In this document: piece by piece, positions 34,700 through 47,000 of the stretch | How positions within the stretch are numbered: position 1 is the first letter of the stretch | Layout of the letters: every line of letters starts with the position of its first letter | Assembly: GCA_034696485.1 (NCBI GenBank) | Contig: JAQIWT010000044.1 | Span: forward strand, 1 to 47,392 | Direction of reading: 5' to 3' | DNA: 47,392 bases | From: Isohypsibius dastychi | Lineage: Eukaryota; Tardigrada; Eutardigrada; Parachela; Isohypsibiidae | Position numbers and translations under genes: made by a program | Notes under the pieces: generated by a model | What the model saw: only the letters and a program-made list of their open reading frames with translations | What the model was told of the DNA's origin: nothing | Database searches by the model: none

Positions 34700-35216
34700 T
34701 TAGCGACCCCATCCAAATCCACCGTATCCGCCGTAAAGTCCTCCATAGCCCAAGCCCAATCCGTAGCCATATCCAATGCCGATAGGCCAACCCCAGCCCA
34801 AGCCAACACCATATCCAAGACCTATTCCACCCCAACCGAGTCCGATTCCTCCATATCCGCCCCAACCTCCGCCCCAACCTCGGCCCCAACCTCGACGACC
34901 CCACGCGTCCGATTCTGGAAAACACAGAACTCTTAATTTTTAGTACATGATAAAACATTGGGTTAATTGTTCCAAGTCGAGCGCTTTTTAGTTTTCACTT
35001 TTCGGAAACCTGAAGAAAAGTGATAAAATGTTAGTTAAGGTTCATTCTGGTTATTCGTGGAAAACTATCAAGAATCATCTTCGGATCTATTTAGAGCTTT
35101 GAAAATATAAGAGAAAATTTAAGAAATAATCTGAAGCCACTCCGGCCGATCTACTTACCAGAAACAAATAAGGCAAGAACTCCCAAAACGAGGAGGATAA
35201 GCGTGAGGGATTTCAT
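34700..35216 (-). CDS. Secreted Gly/Trp/Tyr-rich short peptide (B)
   Basis: Two exons, 35216-35159 and 34914-34700, encode 90 aa. A signal peptide (MKSLTLILLVLGVLALFVS) is followed by SDAWGRRGWGRGWGGGWGG, then an almost pure Gly matrix punctuated by Leu, Ile, Tyr and Trp (GIGLGYGVGLGWGWPIGIGY), ending GGFGWGR. No Cys, Met or acidic residue after the first few mature residues; net basic. Likely role: antimicrobial, cuticular or silk/adhesive-like secreted peptide. Paralogue of the gene at 33253-33689: same MKxLTLI start, same phase-1 intron after the signal, and a matching AW..R..WG start of the mature part. It lacks the third exon of A. Confidence 0.78.
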
Positions 35217-36356
35217 TCTGCAGCTTTTCGGAATTGAAGATCAGCGAAAGAATTGGGAACGTTGAATATTTTTGGTCAATATGATGATAGTTCTCCTGAC
35301 CTTAAATACTTTATTGTTCAGTTTAGAATGTTTGTAAGCATCTGCCTCAAGTCATGATTATATAACCAGCAGTATAGCTCTTCCTATTAATACCAGTTTT
35401 TACCCGGAACGGATTGGCAGTGCTCCCTAATTGAGCCAAGTTCATGACAATGAACTTGAAATATTATTTTGGCTTCGAGATGAACGAAATTTCTCGATTC
35501 ATGGTGTTTGGAATATCTTGACTCATTCTGCTTCAGCGGCGTGGAGGAAGCGCCGATAATTTTGATCGCCTGCAGCGAGTTCCGGCTTGAAGTGGCTTGA
35601 TATTTTGATACTTGGAAGAAAACAACAATAACGGCGTGTAATTTTGGCACGTGAAATTTCTAGAACATTCATGCTGAACGTTGAAGAAAGAAATCGTGCT
35701 CATTTCGGTTTTCTCCGAGAAAATGTTTGTCTCGATCTCGAAATGATCGTGAAGTTTGAAATGTAAAAAGGATTTGTAACAACTATCAAAATTTAACTTC
35801 TGCGAATAAACTGTGCTTCTTTGTTTTAGAAAATCATGCAATAATACTCTGTATTTACTCGATATCTATATTTACTGTGAATTGGTTTTATGTCAAGTTC
35901 TCATTAAATACCATTAAACACTGTGAAATACTATTAAATAGTATTAAATTTGTTCTTAACATTTGAAATCCCAGTTCCACTTCTCTTTATCATAATTAAT
36001 ATTCGAACAATGTTTCATCATAGCAGTTCGTAGATTACAATGAACAATTCCGCTTGAAATATTGATATATATTTTCATACCCTGGTATGTATTGCCATAA
36101 TGCCTTTATCAACAAAAGGATTCACCAGATGCATTTCTTCGTTGAAGAGACTGTTTACAATTACACGGATTTAAGGATGTCGCTCCACTCGGTGACCTTG
36201 TTTAAACCAAATCACTAGCCACTATGAAACAGGATCTTGTTGCTTGCAGAGTCAGATTAAGGATTAACATTAAGCATTCTGTAATCGGTTACATCTGACA
36301 TCATCAAGAGAAGCCATTTGCATTCCCAAGAATTTATTACTTGCACACGCTGAAAA
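35217..36356. other. Intergenic, AT-rich
   Basis: Upstream of peptide B and of the GH18 pair. Minus-strand open stretches at 35387-35650 and 35533-35841 overlap without ATG-led similarity. A 19-bp palindrome AATACTATT-A-AATAGTATT lies at 35927-35945. No gene supported. Confidence 0.5.
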
Positions 36357-38329
36357 ATGATTCTGCAAATTATGATAACAATATCTGGCGCGCTTCTGTT
36401 ATTCCCCGACCACGTGACGTCAATCGGTGAGTTTTTTTTCATCAATGGCACCATTTTTGTGAATTAATTCTGTTTTGCTCAAATTTCAGAACCGCAGTTT
36501 ATTCTTCCGCATCGAGGTTGCTACATCCTTTCCGAAACACTAAACAGCCTCTCCGGTGAAGGATTCAAACTAAGCGATGTCCATCCGAACTTGTGTACTT
36601 ATGTCACATTTGGGTTTGGATTTGTGGAAGGAAACGAACTCCAAATTTCTCGAACCGATGAAGGTCAGAAAATGACGATTATTTTCTATACATGATTTCA
36701 GAACTTGTTTTCCAGAACACATTCAAATAATGTCCATGATGAGAAAAGTCAATCCGACGATGCTGGTGTTACTGGCGCTGGACCTTGGGCAGCCAAAAGC
36801 AGCGGAACAGTTGACATCAAATTTGATCTACGGACAAAACAGATCCGATTTCATCACTACTGTTGTTGAGAAACTTCGGTTATGGAGCCTTGATGGAATC
36901 GTCCTTCACGTGGAAAATGTCAAGCCGACGTCTGGAGATACCACTGGTCTCCTGATAAAAGTTCGATCAAGATATTCTGTGATTCAGTCTGTTAAACGTA
37001 ACCAACGTGATTTTGATAGGAATTACGGGCCAAATTTAATCAGGAATCTGCAGAATCGGCCCTTCCTCGGCTAGCCTTGATCAGTCATGTTGGGATATCA
37101 CCGAAAAATTCCCAGGTCGACCCAACATTGCTTGCCAGGTACGTGGATATGTGGACATGAAAATCAAATTAATCTTCTTAGTTCCTGAAAATCTATTGAG
37201 AAATTTTCGAAATTATCGGAATAATCAGCGTATTGAAAAGTGATGGAAATTCGTGATGAAATGAAGAGAAAACTGTTCAATTGATTTGAAACTAAAGTGC
37301 TGGTTTACATACCGTGTACATACTATGATTGTATTTTCAGTGAGTCAGATTTCATTCAGATTCGATCTTGGGATTTCAACACACCAGAAACCGAACCATC
37401 AAAAACCGGTCACAATGCCCCTCTGTATCACGGACTGAGTTCTTCATCGTTGGCTGACCCATTCCATAATATTGTGAGATCCCTGTTTTTATTGTTTATT
37501 TCAATTTTCACTTATATTAAATGTGATGTTATTATGTAGGAACATTCATTTCTGTCTTGGGAAAAATCTGGTGTTCCAAAGTCAAAGCTGGTTTTGGGCA
37601 TCGCATTTTACGGACATGCTTGGAATTTGGGCAACAAGAACCGTTTTGAGTCTGGAGCTCCCGCCGATGGAAAAGCGCCAGCTAGCGGTTATTCGAACAC
37701 CAAAGGAATTCTCTATTACCACGATATTTGTGAACAAATCCGGGATGGAAACTTGACCAAAGTTTTCGACTCGGATGGAATGGTGCCTTTTGCTCATAAC
37801 AATGAAACTGTATGGGTCAGTTATGACGACCCGGAAACTGCCCGAATCAAAGCTCGTTGGGTCCTCGAGAAGAATTATTCCGGCATATTCTTCTGGGATA
37901 TGAGCATGGAAGACTTCAATGGAACCTGCGGCTCACCCTTCAGCATTATGAAAGCGGTTTCGGACATCCTTTCGGGCTCGACTCAAAACAAAGAAGGAGA
38001 AAAACTAGGTAAACATTCATCCACCCCGGTTTCTCTTATACTGGAAGAACGTGAATTAAATCCGACTATTTTCTTCAGAATTTCTTTCGTTTAGTTGTGG
38101 TCAGATTTGACAAGTTTTTTATGGGTTTTGTTTGGATGCAGATTGCGACCGGAAGTTCTGCGGAAAACGTGGTTCGGGAGTCTATGCTTTAAGCAGCTGC
38201 AATGATACATATTGTCAGTGCGACAACAGCGGAAAGGCATTTTCATTTACATGTGGACCAGGAACCGTGTTTGACAGCTTGATTCTTGGTTGTAACTATG
38301 CATATGCATGCAAAAAAGTGCTGAATTAA
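36357..38329 (+). CDS. GH18 chitinase-like protein with degenerate catalytic motif plus chitin-binding domain
   Basis: Seven exons: 36357-36426, 36490-36663, 36716-36960, 37020-37138, 37341-37473, 37540-38008, 38142-38329 (1,398 nt, 465 aa). Signal peptide, then a TIM barrel with GH18 landmarks in the second half (LVLGIAFYGHAWNLGN, VWVSYDDPETARIKARW, GIFFWDMSMEDFNGTCG). The SxGG motif is replaced by LALDLGQ, and the DxxDxDxE active-site motif reads DGIVLHVE (residues ~141-148): the first Asp and final Glu stay, the two middle Asp and the Trp are gone, so hydrolysis is unlikely. MxYDF is RSWDF. The last exon encodes a six-Cys peritrophin-A/CBM14 chitin-binding domain (CDRKFCGKRG to CNYAYACKK). 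Probably a secreted chitin-binding lectin of the IDGF/chitinase-like kind. AATAAA follows the stop directly. Confidence 0.88.
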
Positions 38330-38731
38330 TAAATGCGACACTAGTAGAAGTTTTTTTGATGTTTCGGGCTATTTTCTGAACCGATTTACGAAGATAAAGT
38401 AGAACTGATATCTGTTTGAATAAAAAGTTCAAATTTCTCATCCATCTAAGAATTTCCACGGATGCATCATATTTTTCAGATTTTCTATTAAGGACTGACC
38501 CACATCCATGGAGTGTCATAAGTTTCTAGTGGCGACGCCTAAAATAAATCCTTTTGTCTCTGACTTAATTAAATCTCAAGGATAATCCGTGAGGGATTCT
38601 GAGGATTACTTTGATACTGTTGATGTTGTAGTACATGGTAATTTGTTAAGAAGGTTGCTCACAAGCATTGCTCGTGAAACTCAGCTACACGCTTCCTCAG
38701 AGTTAACGATTTTGTCTAAGCATATCCGAAA
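38330..38731. other. Intergenic between the two GH18 genes
   Basis: About 400 bp holding the 3' end of the chitinase-like gene (AATAAA at about 38330) and the promoter of the next. Nothing else seen. Confidence 0.6.
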
Positions 38732-41700
38732 ATGAAGCCGAGGTTTTGTGATTTCTTTCCCGTTCTTCTTTTGTGGATTCCGCGACATGTTTCCTGCTTC
38801 GGTAATGAGAATTGAGTTAAGAAATGGATACGGGTCAACTGAAGTCCTTGTTTTGTAGAAAATGACCTCGACATGGAGCTCCCTCATCGAGGATGTTATT
38901 TGCCAGACTGGAGCGACACCCGACCCGGGTCGGGAAAGTTCGATGTTAGTAATATCGAGCCATCTCTTTGCACGTACATGTGCTATGCATTTGCTGGAAT
39001 CGTTAATAACGTCTTGGTTGTGGATCCAAGTGACGAAGGTAACTTCATATCCTTCAGGGTTTTCTTATTCTAACTCTTTTGAAATGTTTTTGAGCGCGCG
39101 TATTTTCTCGAATCAAATCTTTCGTTTCACTACATGAATTTATCGAATATTTACACTTATTTATTATTATTGTATTTTGGATGATTCTTACAGTCAAATT
39201 TCGCCAGCTGAACACTTTTAAAATCGCCCAACCGAAACTGAAGATCCTTCTCAGCGTCGGTGGCTGGAATTTATCCCACCAGTTTATCCCAATGGCCAGT
39301 TCTCTCGAAAACCGAACCACTTTCATCGAATCGGTTCTCTCTCAGCTTCGACTCTGGGGTCTGGATGGTCTGGATATTGACTGGGAATATCCGCCGCATA
39401 CCGCTGTTGAAATGTTCAGCTCTTTGCTAAAGGTAAATTTCATATAACAGTTCGTGACCTTTCAAGACCGCTTACACTGAACATGGTTATTTTTTTCAGG
39501 AGCTACGCATTGCTATTGAAGCAGAAGCCAGATTACTCGCCCGTCCAAGGTTAATTCTTGCGGCTGCAGTGGCCTCCACTTCTCGCGGAGGCTATAGTCC
39601 TCTCGTTATGGCCAGGTAACGTTGGCAGTTCGTGACCGGAAGTGAACTGATTCCGTGTTGAAAAAGCTTTGGTGTAACGCAATCATCTTATTGTTTCAGA
39701 ACACTGGACATCATAAATCTGATGGCCTATGATTTTCATGGACCGACCTGGGAACCCAACAGGTTAGCCGGAATTATTAAACGTGGTTTTCAATTTCTCG
39801 GGCGGTTCATTTTTTGTTGTTTCTTATCATTATGCAGATATGCTATTGATTTTTCTGTTCCAGGACTAATCACAATGCTCCTCTCATAAAATCTCCGAGT
39901 GATCCCAATCACGGGCTGAACGTGGTACGTCGCTGGTTGCCCTGTTGGCGTTTGCATTTCTCATTCCCGTAATTTCCATTTCTTGATGAAATCGTATTTT
40001 CCGCAGGAATCGCTTGTTCGCGAATGGGAATTCGTTGGGATTCCCAAGTCGAGCATTTCGGTCGGACTGGCTCTATATGGTCGAGCATGGACACTAGCGG
40101 ACGGAGGCAACCCCGGAGTTGGTGTTCCTGCATTGGGTCCTGCACTGGGAGGAGCTTTTACGGAAGAGCCAGGCTACCTTGGATTCTTCGAAATATGTGC
40201 TGGAATAAAATCAGGCCAGCTTCGTCGACAATTTGACAGATATGCACGAGTTCCGCATGCCAGTGGCCAGAATGTGTGGGTCAGCTACGACGACGTCGAA
40301 AGTATTCGCCAAAAAGTGAGCCTCGTAGTTGCGTTAGAGATACTGAGTAAACCGATAATAATAAACACAATTAAATCTGGAATTTCTAAAATAACTACAG
40401 AATTTCAACTAGAACAACATTGCCATAGAATTAAATACAGGTAATAAAACCACCGTTTTGAAGATGAGGAAAAATAATCCAAAGAATTATAATGAAATTA
40501 AAGAATTTCCAAATTAGAAAAAACTCAAATTATCAGAAAAAAGAATCTCAAATTAGATAGAGAATTATTTAATATAGTAGTCCTTGACGTTCTTGTTGGG
40601 AAGTTAGTTGCCACTAGTTTATAACAGCTTACGTTGTCCAAAGGTCATGTGGGTTCGCCAAAGCGGATATGGTGGTGTTTTTGTTTGGGAGATGTCGTTG
40701 GATGATTTCCGCGGATCGTGCTACCAAACCCGCTTTCCATTGCTGCAAACAATCAAACGGGTGTTGGCATCGCCAGCCGAATCAAAGCCGCAACATCCGT
40801 CGATTTTATTTATCAGCACACCCAGCTCGCTATCCGGAAATCACACCACAAAGCCGAAATCCAACTGTGCCTCTTATCACACCGTCAAAACCGGTGAGAC
40901 CGCATGGAATATCGCGAGGCAGTTTGAGCTAACCCTGGATGAGCTGCGCCAACATAACCCCGGAAAGCAAGATTTGGATTTCATCACTCAAGGTGAGCGG
41001 CTTTGTGTCGCTCTGCCAAACTCGGAAAAGAAACCAACAAAGTAAGTCGAGCAGAAAACCACACCATCACATAATCACAGAGAGCAAAGATCGGTAACAA
41101 AAATTAGTTTGATATAAGACTGAAGCATCTAAAACGAATATCATATACGAATATGATATATTAATATATTTTGGATAATGATGGAAAGTCTATTCTATTT
41201 GTAGGTAAAAATTCGGAAGAGTGGTAAAACACTACTTCATGAACCGTTTGTCTGCAGTAGGGACAACGATTGTCGGATTCCGGTTAACTTCTTAAATTCA
41301 AATCAAATTTCAGAGATATGGTTAGAAATCCTCGTTTAATAGTGAGATCGAGATTTTATCGAACAAAGCAGAGTTAGTTTTCTAGGGTTAAAGTTGCAAG
41401 GTCAAATTAAGAAGGTACTTGAATCAGGAAATTCTGCTTTCTATTTGAAATTTTCACGGTGTAGAAATTCGTTACTCATACAGCACACATTATGATTCAT
41501 GATGTTTTTGAAGAGCAAGCTGTTCAAGTACATTTGCAGTCGCCGTATCACACTTAAGAGATTTTTGTTTCGTCCAGAAGTTCAAGATGGATTCTGATTT
41601 CACTAAATTTATAATTTGGTTTCTAATCTCATTCATTCGGTTGGACTTAATTATATCATTCTTTTGGTAATTCATTTGAATTTGTTCTTTGTTGCAGAAC

Positions 41701-41836
41701 GCATACAGTCCAAAGGGGAGAAACGGCGTGGGACATAGCAAACATTTACGGAATCAGTTTATCCGATCTGCAAAAGCGAAATACCTGGAAAAGTAACTGG
41801 GATGTGCTTTTTCCTGGCGAAGAGTTGCACATTTGA
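38732..41836 (+). CDS. GH18 chitinase with two LysM domains
   Basis: Nine exons: 38732-38801, 38859-39038, 39194-39432, 39500-39615, 39700-39762, 39864-39924, 40007-40315, 40644-41041, 41698-41836 (1,575 nt, 524 aa). Hydrolyses chitin or chitooligosaccharides outside the cell. Signal peptide (LLLWIPRHVSCF), intact SVGGW (~104-108), intact DGLDIDWEYP (~141-150), NLMAYDFHGP, and VGLALYGRAWTLADGG in the barrel. A Ser/Thr/Pro linker leads to LysM 1 (YHTVKTGETAWNIARQF, ~424-470) and LysM 2 (THTVQRGETAWDIANIYG, ~479-524), carbohydrate-binding modules for GlcNAc polymers, separated by a 656-bp intron. The first exon is 70 nt, as in the upstream paralogue, and the active-site motif falls at the same residue numbers, so the genes are tandem duplicates with different C-terminal binding modules. 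Confidence 0.92.
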
Positions 41837-42303
41837 TTTAATTACGCCAATCTGTCGTCCGAACTTTGATTTATAACCTATCCTACTCAAATTTGCCGAA
41901 AGGCTATATCCTCATGTCGGTCGAAGAAAAACCCATCTTATCAGACAACCTTGAAGAAAGCCAACAAGTTGATACCAGAAATAATCGATTCCAAAACAAA
42001 AGGCGCCGAACAACTGTGGTGTTGTCAACAAAGCATTTTACTCTTAATCACAGTAATCAGTTAAAAGAAGTGATAAAAGGCGTATTCAATGTTGAACTCT
42101 GAACTTCGACGTCTCCAAAACCACCAATTAGAAATGCTCCCCAGAGACTTCCTGAGAATCATGCCACTTTCCTATCTTGCGATTTTGGCCGAGATATAAA
42201 AAGCTAATAGAATCTTCTTAGTTCGTTGCAGTTTGATTCCAGTTGAACATCGTGTGACCTTTCAGTTTCGTTGTTTGGAAATAGAAGCGCCCCATAATCT
42301 ATC
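41837..42303. other. Intergenic between chitinase and NPC2 genes
   Basis: 467 bp. A 78-codon plus frame (41866-42102) directly after the chitinase stop shows no similarity and is probably 3' UTR. A TATA-like word (gatataaaaag) lies near 42192, about 110 bp before the NPC2 start. Confidence 0.5.
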
Positions 42304-43339
42304 ATGTTGAAATACATCGTTTTGGCTTTGGTTTTCGGATGCGCAGCTGCTCTTGTACAGCCATGCGTAAACTGCAACGATGGTAAGTGACAATGGTCAG
42401 AGAACTTATCAATGGAATCCAAAATTGTGCACGGAATGTGTGTTAGTTTTGAAACCAAAGCTAATTAGGTTTCATCTTCAGAAGCAAAAAAATGATTTTT
42501 TATTCGGTTTTACTCGTTTTCTGCATTAAATAATTTGCAGCTTATTCTTTAGCAACCAAAGCGAAGATGCCGAAAAATCTGGCGGCTGTGGCCCCAACAG
42601 CAACTTGCAAAACCGTGGAAATCGAGCCATGCGCAGCTCTACCTTGTCCTCTGAAGCACAACACCACCGTCAACTTCAAAGTGACTTTCCAAGCAGGTAA
42701 GATAATTCACCCAGCATTCTTTTGTCACAACAAATATGCCCCACGCTTTAAAATAACTGTTAACTGTGTAACTGCTCAAATAAAATGGGACGACGGGATG
42801 AACGGAAAGAAGCGAAAGAAACTGATAGAATTGATATAACATCGTTCGCTCTTCGCTTTGTTTAGAGAAGCGAAGCGGAGCGGGTTTCATTGCAATTTGA
42901 AAATGGGCTTTCAAGAATATCAGCTTTATTTGTGTCCCTTTCATTCCTGAACTAATACAGGTATTTCTTCAGGAGCGGCTGCCCAGAAATTGACTGCTGA
43001 TGTCCATGGAGTCATCAAAGGAATTGCAGTCCCGTTTCCCCTGCCCAACTCTGACGGCTGCAAGGATTCCGGAATCCAATGCCCGCTGGTCGCCGGCCAA
43101 ACTTACACCTACCAAGACTCACTTTTCATTAAGGACATGTACCCATCGGTGCGTATTTTACTCGATATTAACAAACTGATTAAAACCAGTACTGTATAGC
43201 TGTTTGTTTTCGGAGTAATTCGTCATGAATTAATGGATTGTTTCTTGTCTAGCTCTCCGTTGTTGTTCGATGGGCGCTAAAGGACGAAAGTGGAAACACC
43301 GTATTCTGTGTCGTCGTGCCGGCTAAAATTTCCAGCTAA
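42304..43339 (+). CDS. NPC2: NPC2-like ML-domain sterol/lipid-binding protein
   Basis: Four exons: 42304-42382, 42541-42696, 42973-43148, 43253-43339 (498 nt, 165 aa). Small secreted or lysosomal lipid-binding beta-sandwich. Signal peptide (MLKYIVLALVFGCAAALV). Hallmarks of the ML family follow: CPLKHNTTVNFKVTFQA, AQKLTADVHGVIKGIAVPFP, NSDGCKDSGIQCPLVAGQTY, then DMYPSLSVVVRWALKDESGN and a last Cys in VFCVVVP. The Cys pattern needed for the disulphides is present. In vertebrates NPC2 hands cholesterol to NPC1; invertebrates have expanded families used in sterol transport, chemosensing or immune recognition, so the exact role is open. The N-terminal part of the mature chain (KAKMPKNLAAVAPTATCKT) is longer than in mammals. 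AATAAA near 43432. Confidence 0.92.
42848..42881. repeat. Imperfect hairpin in NPC2 intron 2
   Basis: CTTCGCTT (42851-42858) pairs with AAGCGAAG (42868-42875); pairing continues outward with CGCTC / GGAGCG after a small bulge. Confidence 0.5.
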
Positions 43340-44062
43340 ACATCTGTATTTTTGCTAAAAATTTTTGGTTGGTTATAATTAGTACCGTGACAAGCAGTGC
43401 TGTATTGATGCAGTTCTTCGTTTTGTTTTCAATAAATCTTTTGCGAGGTGTGGAAATAAAACTTATTTCAGCGAAACAAACGCTTTTACGTCGTTATCAA
43501 TGCGCTTTTTTCATTCATTTCCCCGATGTCATGTTACTAGGAACACCGACGTGGAGAGTTCGGAGAATTCTCGATGTTTGTACTTCGAGGTATCCAGTGG
43601 TCAGCTGTTTTTCAGTAGCGCAGGTGCATAACCTGCAGTGCTAAATGAACACGACACGTGCCTGGGCAAGGGTCCGTAAAAGATCGCTGCTTTGCCAATA
43701 CACCACAGCAATCTCAAGTTGCGTTTTTTGTTCTTTATTTTAAATTTTGAATATGATTATGAACTCACCATCCTTGCCATTCTGAAACTTGCTTCCTGGC
43801 TACATCTCATCTAACTTAACCAATTGGGTTGAATCTCGGGAACCTGAGTCATCAGGAACAACTTGTTGAAGGATTACGAACCCTGGAGCTTTCAATCAAG
43901 TTTGGTATTAATAGCGAAAAGTGAGTCATGTTTGTTTTTGTGGGAAGGAAGCAGCCAGCAGTGGATTAACGTGATATGAATGTGATGTGTGTTCGTGATT
44001 CCAAAACGGTTTTATTATCATAAGGAGTGGTTGGATGTGATTGCGATCGTTTCACTGTCGAA
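43340..44062. other. Intergenic between NPC2 and calpain-7
   Basis: 723 bp containing the NPC2 3' UTR (AATAAA near 43432) and the calpain-7 promoter. A tRNA-like fold near 43640-43760 was considered and rejected. No gene found. Confidence 0.5.
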
Positions 44063-47000
44063 ATGTCTGCGAATTCTAGTCCGGGATCAAGTTCTCCTTT
44101 GAGTCCAAATGATCTTCCCCAAGAAATTGCTCAGCTTGCCCAAACTGTAAGTTGTGCATTGTAAGTAATACAGTTGATTGTGGGATTCAAAAGGTTTGTT
44201 TTTCGTTTTTCAGGCCGTGCAGCTGGACCGTGAAGGAAACTGGGAAAGCGCCGTTTATTTTTATTCGGAAGCAGCGAAATCGTTGTTGAAGGCTAGGAAT
44301 CTTGGAATACCATTTCCGGGTCTGAATGAACGATATCAGGAATATAAAAAGCGATGTGATAAGCTGAAAGAAGCACGTAAGTTTCCTTCGATATCTACAG
44401 AGCTTGGATCGAGAGGGACATTGTTTTTTTCTGAAGAAATTGCCAAAAAGGAAAAAGAACTGGAAAATGTGAAGGATCAGTCTCAAAAGGATCTCGAAAG
44501 AGCAGAGTTCTTGCTATATGCTGCACTGGATGCGGATGAGCTGCAAGATCACGAAGAAGCCATTGAATTGTATTCGGAAGCCATTCAGTTGTGTTTGGAA
44601 TCAGTAAGTTCCCACCGGAAGTTGATACAATTTTCGAAGTATGTTTTCATAAGAGCCTCAAATCGGAAAGCAGCTCATTGACAGGAATAAGTAGCAATTG
44701 CTGCAATCTGTAACAATTACTGGCTCAGGAAGTCGACGATAGCTGTCAGCAGTTTTTGGTTATAATTTGAATTCTGCCGCATTTCCGGTTTATCTCTGTG
44801 GAAGTTTAAGATCGTTTTGATTTTCAAGCTGTTTTTCCCTTTCTTTTAAAAGAATTTTTGAAATAATCTATACGTGCGGGCTCTTAAATTCAAACTTGAG
44901 GAAGCTTCGTTTACAGAAGTTTTTCAGATTTTGTAGACAAAAGTTTTTTTTTTCTAGCGAAACCGAACTGCAGATGCCGATCTCAAAACTAAGCTCTCTC
45001 AGCTGGCCGCAAAATGCCTCGACCGCGCAGAACACCTCAAAAACAGCAAATCCGGTGACACTTCTCTACGAGTTCCTTCCCAGACAACGCGGAAATCTTC
45101 AAGTCCTTCGTCCATGCATCGCTCGCTTCCAGCTGGCGGAGGTCTTGCTGGGCAAAGCGTTAATGCATCCCTTCCCACTTTCCCGGTCGTGCCGAAATCT
45201 GTTAGTCCGAACAGACCATCTAAACTTGTCGTCAGCGGAAGTGAAAGTTATTCTAAAGAGGAGATCGAAGTTCTCAGGTAATTCGACCCCACTTCCGGCC
45301 GTCAAATTATTGCCTTACAAGGGAGTGTTTTCAGAAAAACGTCCAGAATAAATGGACGCGAATATGTTCCTTTTATGTCTGTGGATCTAAAAGAACGCCT
45401 GGCTTTCCCGACGCCTTTCAAGTGAGTTGATTTCAATAAACATTTTGTTATTATAAACAACGAAAATTCAAGGATTTGTTTAACTGATTGGAATACTTTA
45501 TCAGCAATATATTGAAAATATTTATAAGCGTACTTCTTTAGTTTTAGCAGTAAATTTGTTCATGACATTACAATTTTGGACTTCTTTCCGGTTTGTCAGC
45601 CTAAATGAAAAAACGTTTTTCCGTGTTGAGATATCATACGTTGTGACTGTTGTTTTTGACCCACAATGGCGGAACACGGAAATCCATTTGTAAGATCAGC
45701 TCTTTGTCCAACGAGCTGATTCATTTCTGGAATGTTTTTGCAAAACAGCATTTTGTAATTATTTTATTCTTTTATTCTTCCGCAGTGACCGTGACGGAAA
45801 GTTGGCCTTGTCCCCGAAGCAGCTAAGTGCATTTAAAGGCTGGGCCAGACCTTCGGAGATTGTTGGAGATCCTCGCATGTATGATACGATTGATGCATTC
45901 ACAATTCGCCAATCCATCATTTCCGACTGCTCCTTTGTTGCTTCGTTGGCTATTTCTGCCTTATACGAGAAAAGATTCAAGAAGCGACTCATCAGCAGGC
46001 AAGCTGGTTTCTTTCCTGCAGTCTTTTGAATGACAACTTGATTTGCTTGACATTTGTTCTGTTTAATCATATAGTATCATCTACCCTCAGAACCGTGAAA
46101 CTGGCGAACCTGTTTATAACCCATCGTGAGTCATGTTGGCGATGTCAAAAACATGATTGCAATTTATCTTCGTTTACAGGGGAAAGTATATGATCAAGCT
46201 GAATATTAATGGGGTCCCTCGCAAAGTACGAATCATCCAGATGACTAAGCTCTTTACATGACTAATTTTCAGATTGCATTCTTCTTATAGGTCATCATTG
46301 ACGATCATCTGCCGGTTTCGAAATACGGCGATATTTTGTGTTCATATTCCCACAAAAAGCACGAAATGTGGGTGTCGCTGTTGGAAAAAGCTTATATGAA
46401 AGTGATGGGGGTAACCGGAAATGAAATTCGCATTGAACAATTTTTCAATAAATTATTTCAGGGCTACGATTTTCCTGGATCGAACTCAGTAAGTTGGGCT
46501 TGTTTTTGTTTGTCTTTTAATTTTTAAAACATGATAGTTGAACGAAGTGATTTCATAAAAGTTATGCACTCTGAGAATATCATTCATAATGTTTGGCTCG
46601 AATCTCGTGGTGAAAATACTGAAAGTTAAATTTTGTTTTTCCAGAATATCGATTTGCATGCGCTGACCGGTTGGATTCCGGAACGAGTCAGTATCCGAGT
46701 GAAAGATGACACATTTCGCCCGGATGAGTTTTTCATGAAGATCTCGGAGCGTCATCGAAAAGGAGACGTTCTGGCCACCGTTGCAACCGGAGAAATGTCC
46801 GATGCCGAAGCTGAACGAGCTGGACTCGTGAAGACACATGCGTATGCATTGTTGGACGTTCGTGAAGTTAAGGTGGGTTTTAGCGGTCTGCTCGATACTT
46901 CCGCAATGCTGGATTACGAGTGTCACCGGTGTCTTGGTGTAACGGTTATAGTCGAACTGATAATTAACGATTTTTTCGTTTCAAGCTTGAAGACTTCCTG

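Noticed and set aside
34544-34936. 130-codon plus-strand Ser/Thr/Pro-rich frame
   Set aside because: It is antisense to the glycine-rich peptide B exon, whose repeats force such an open frame.
43640-43760. tRNA-like words on the minus strand (GTGGTGTATTGGCAAAGCA resembles a D arm)
   Set aside because: No acceptor stem pairing and no T-arm GTTCRA loop at the right distance.
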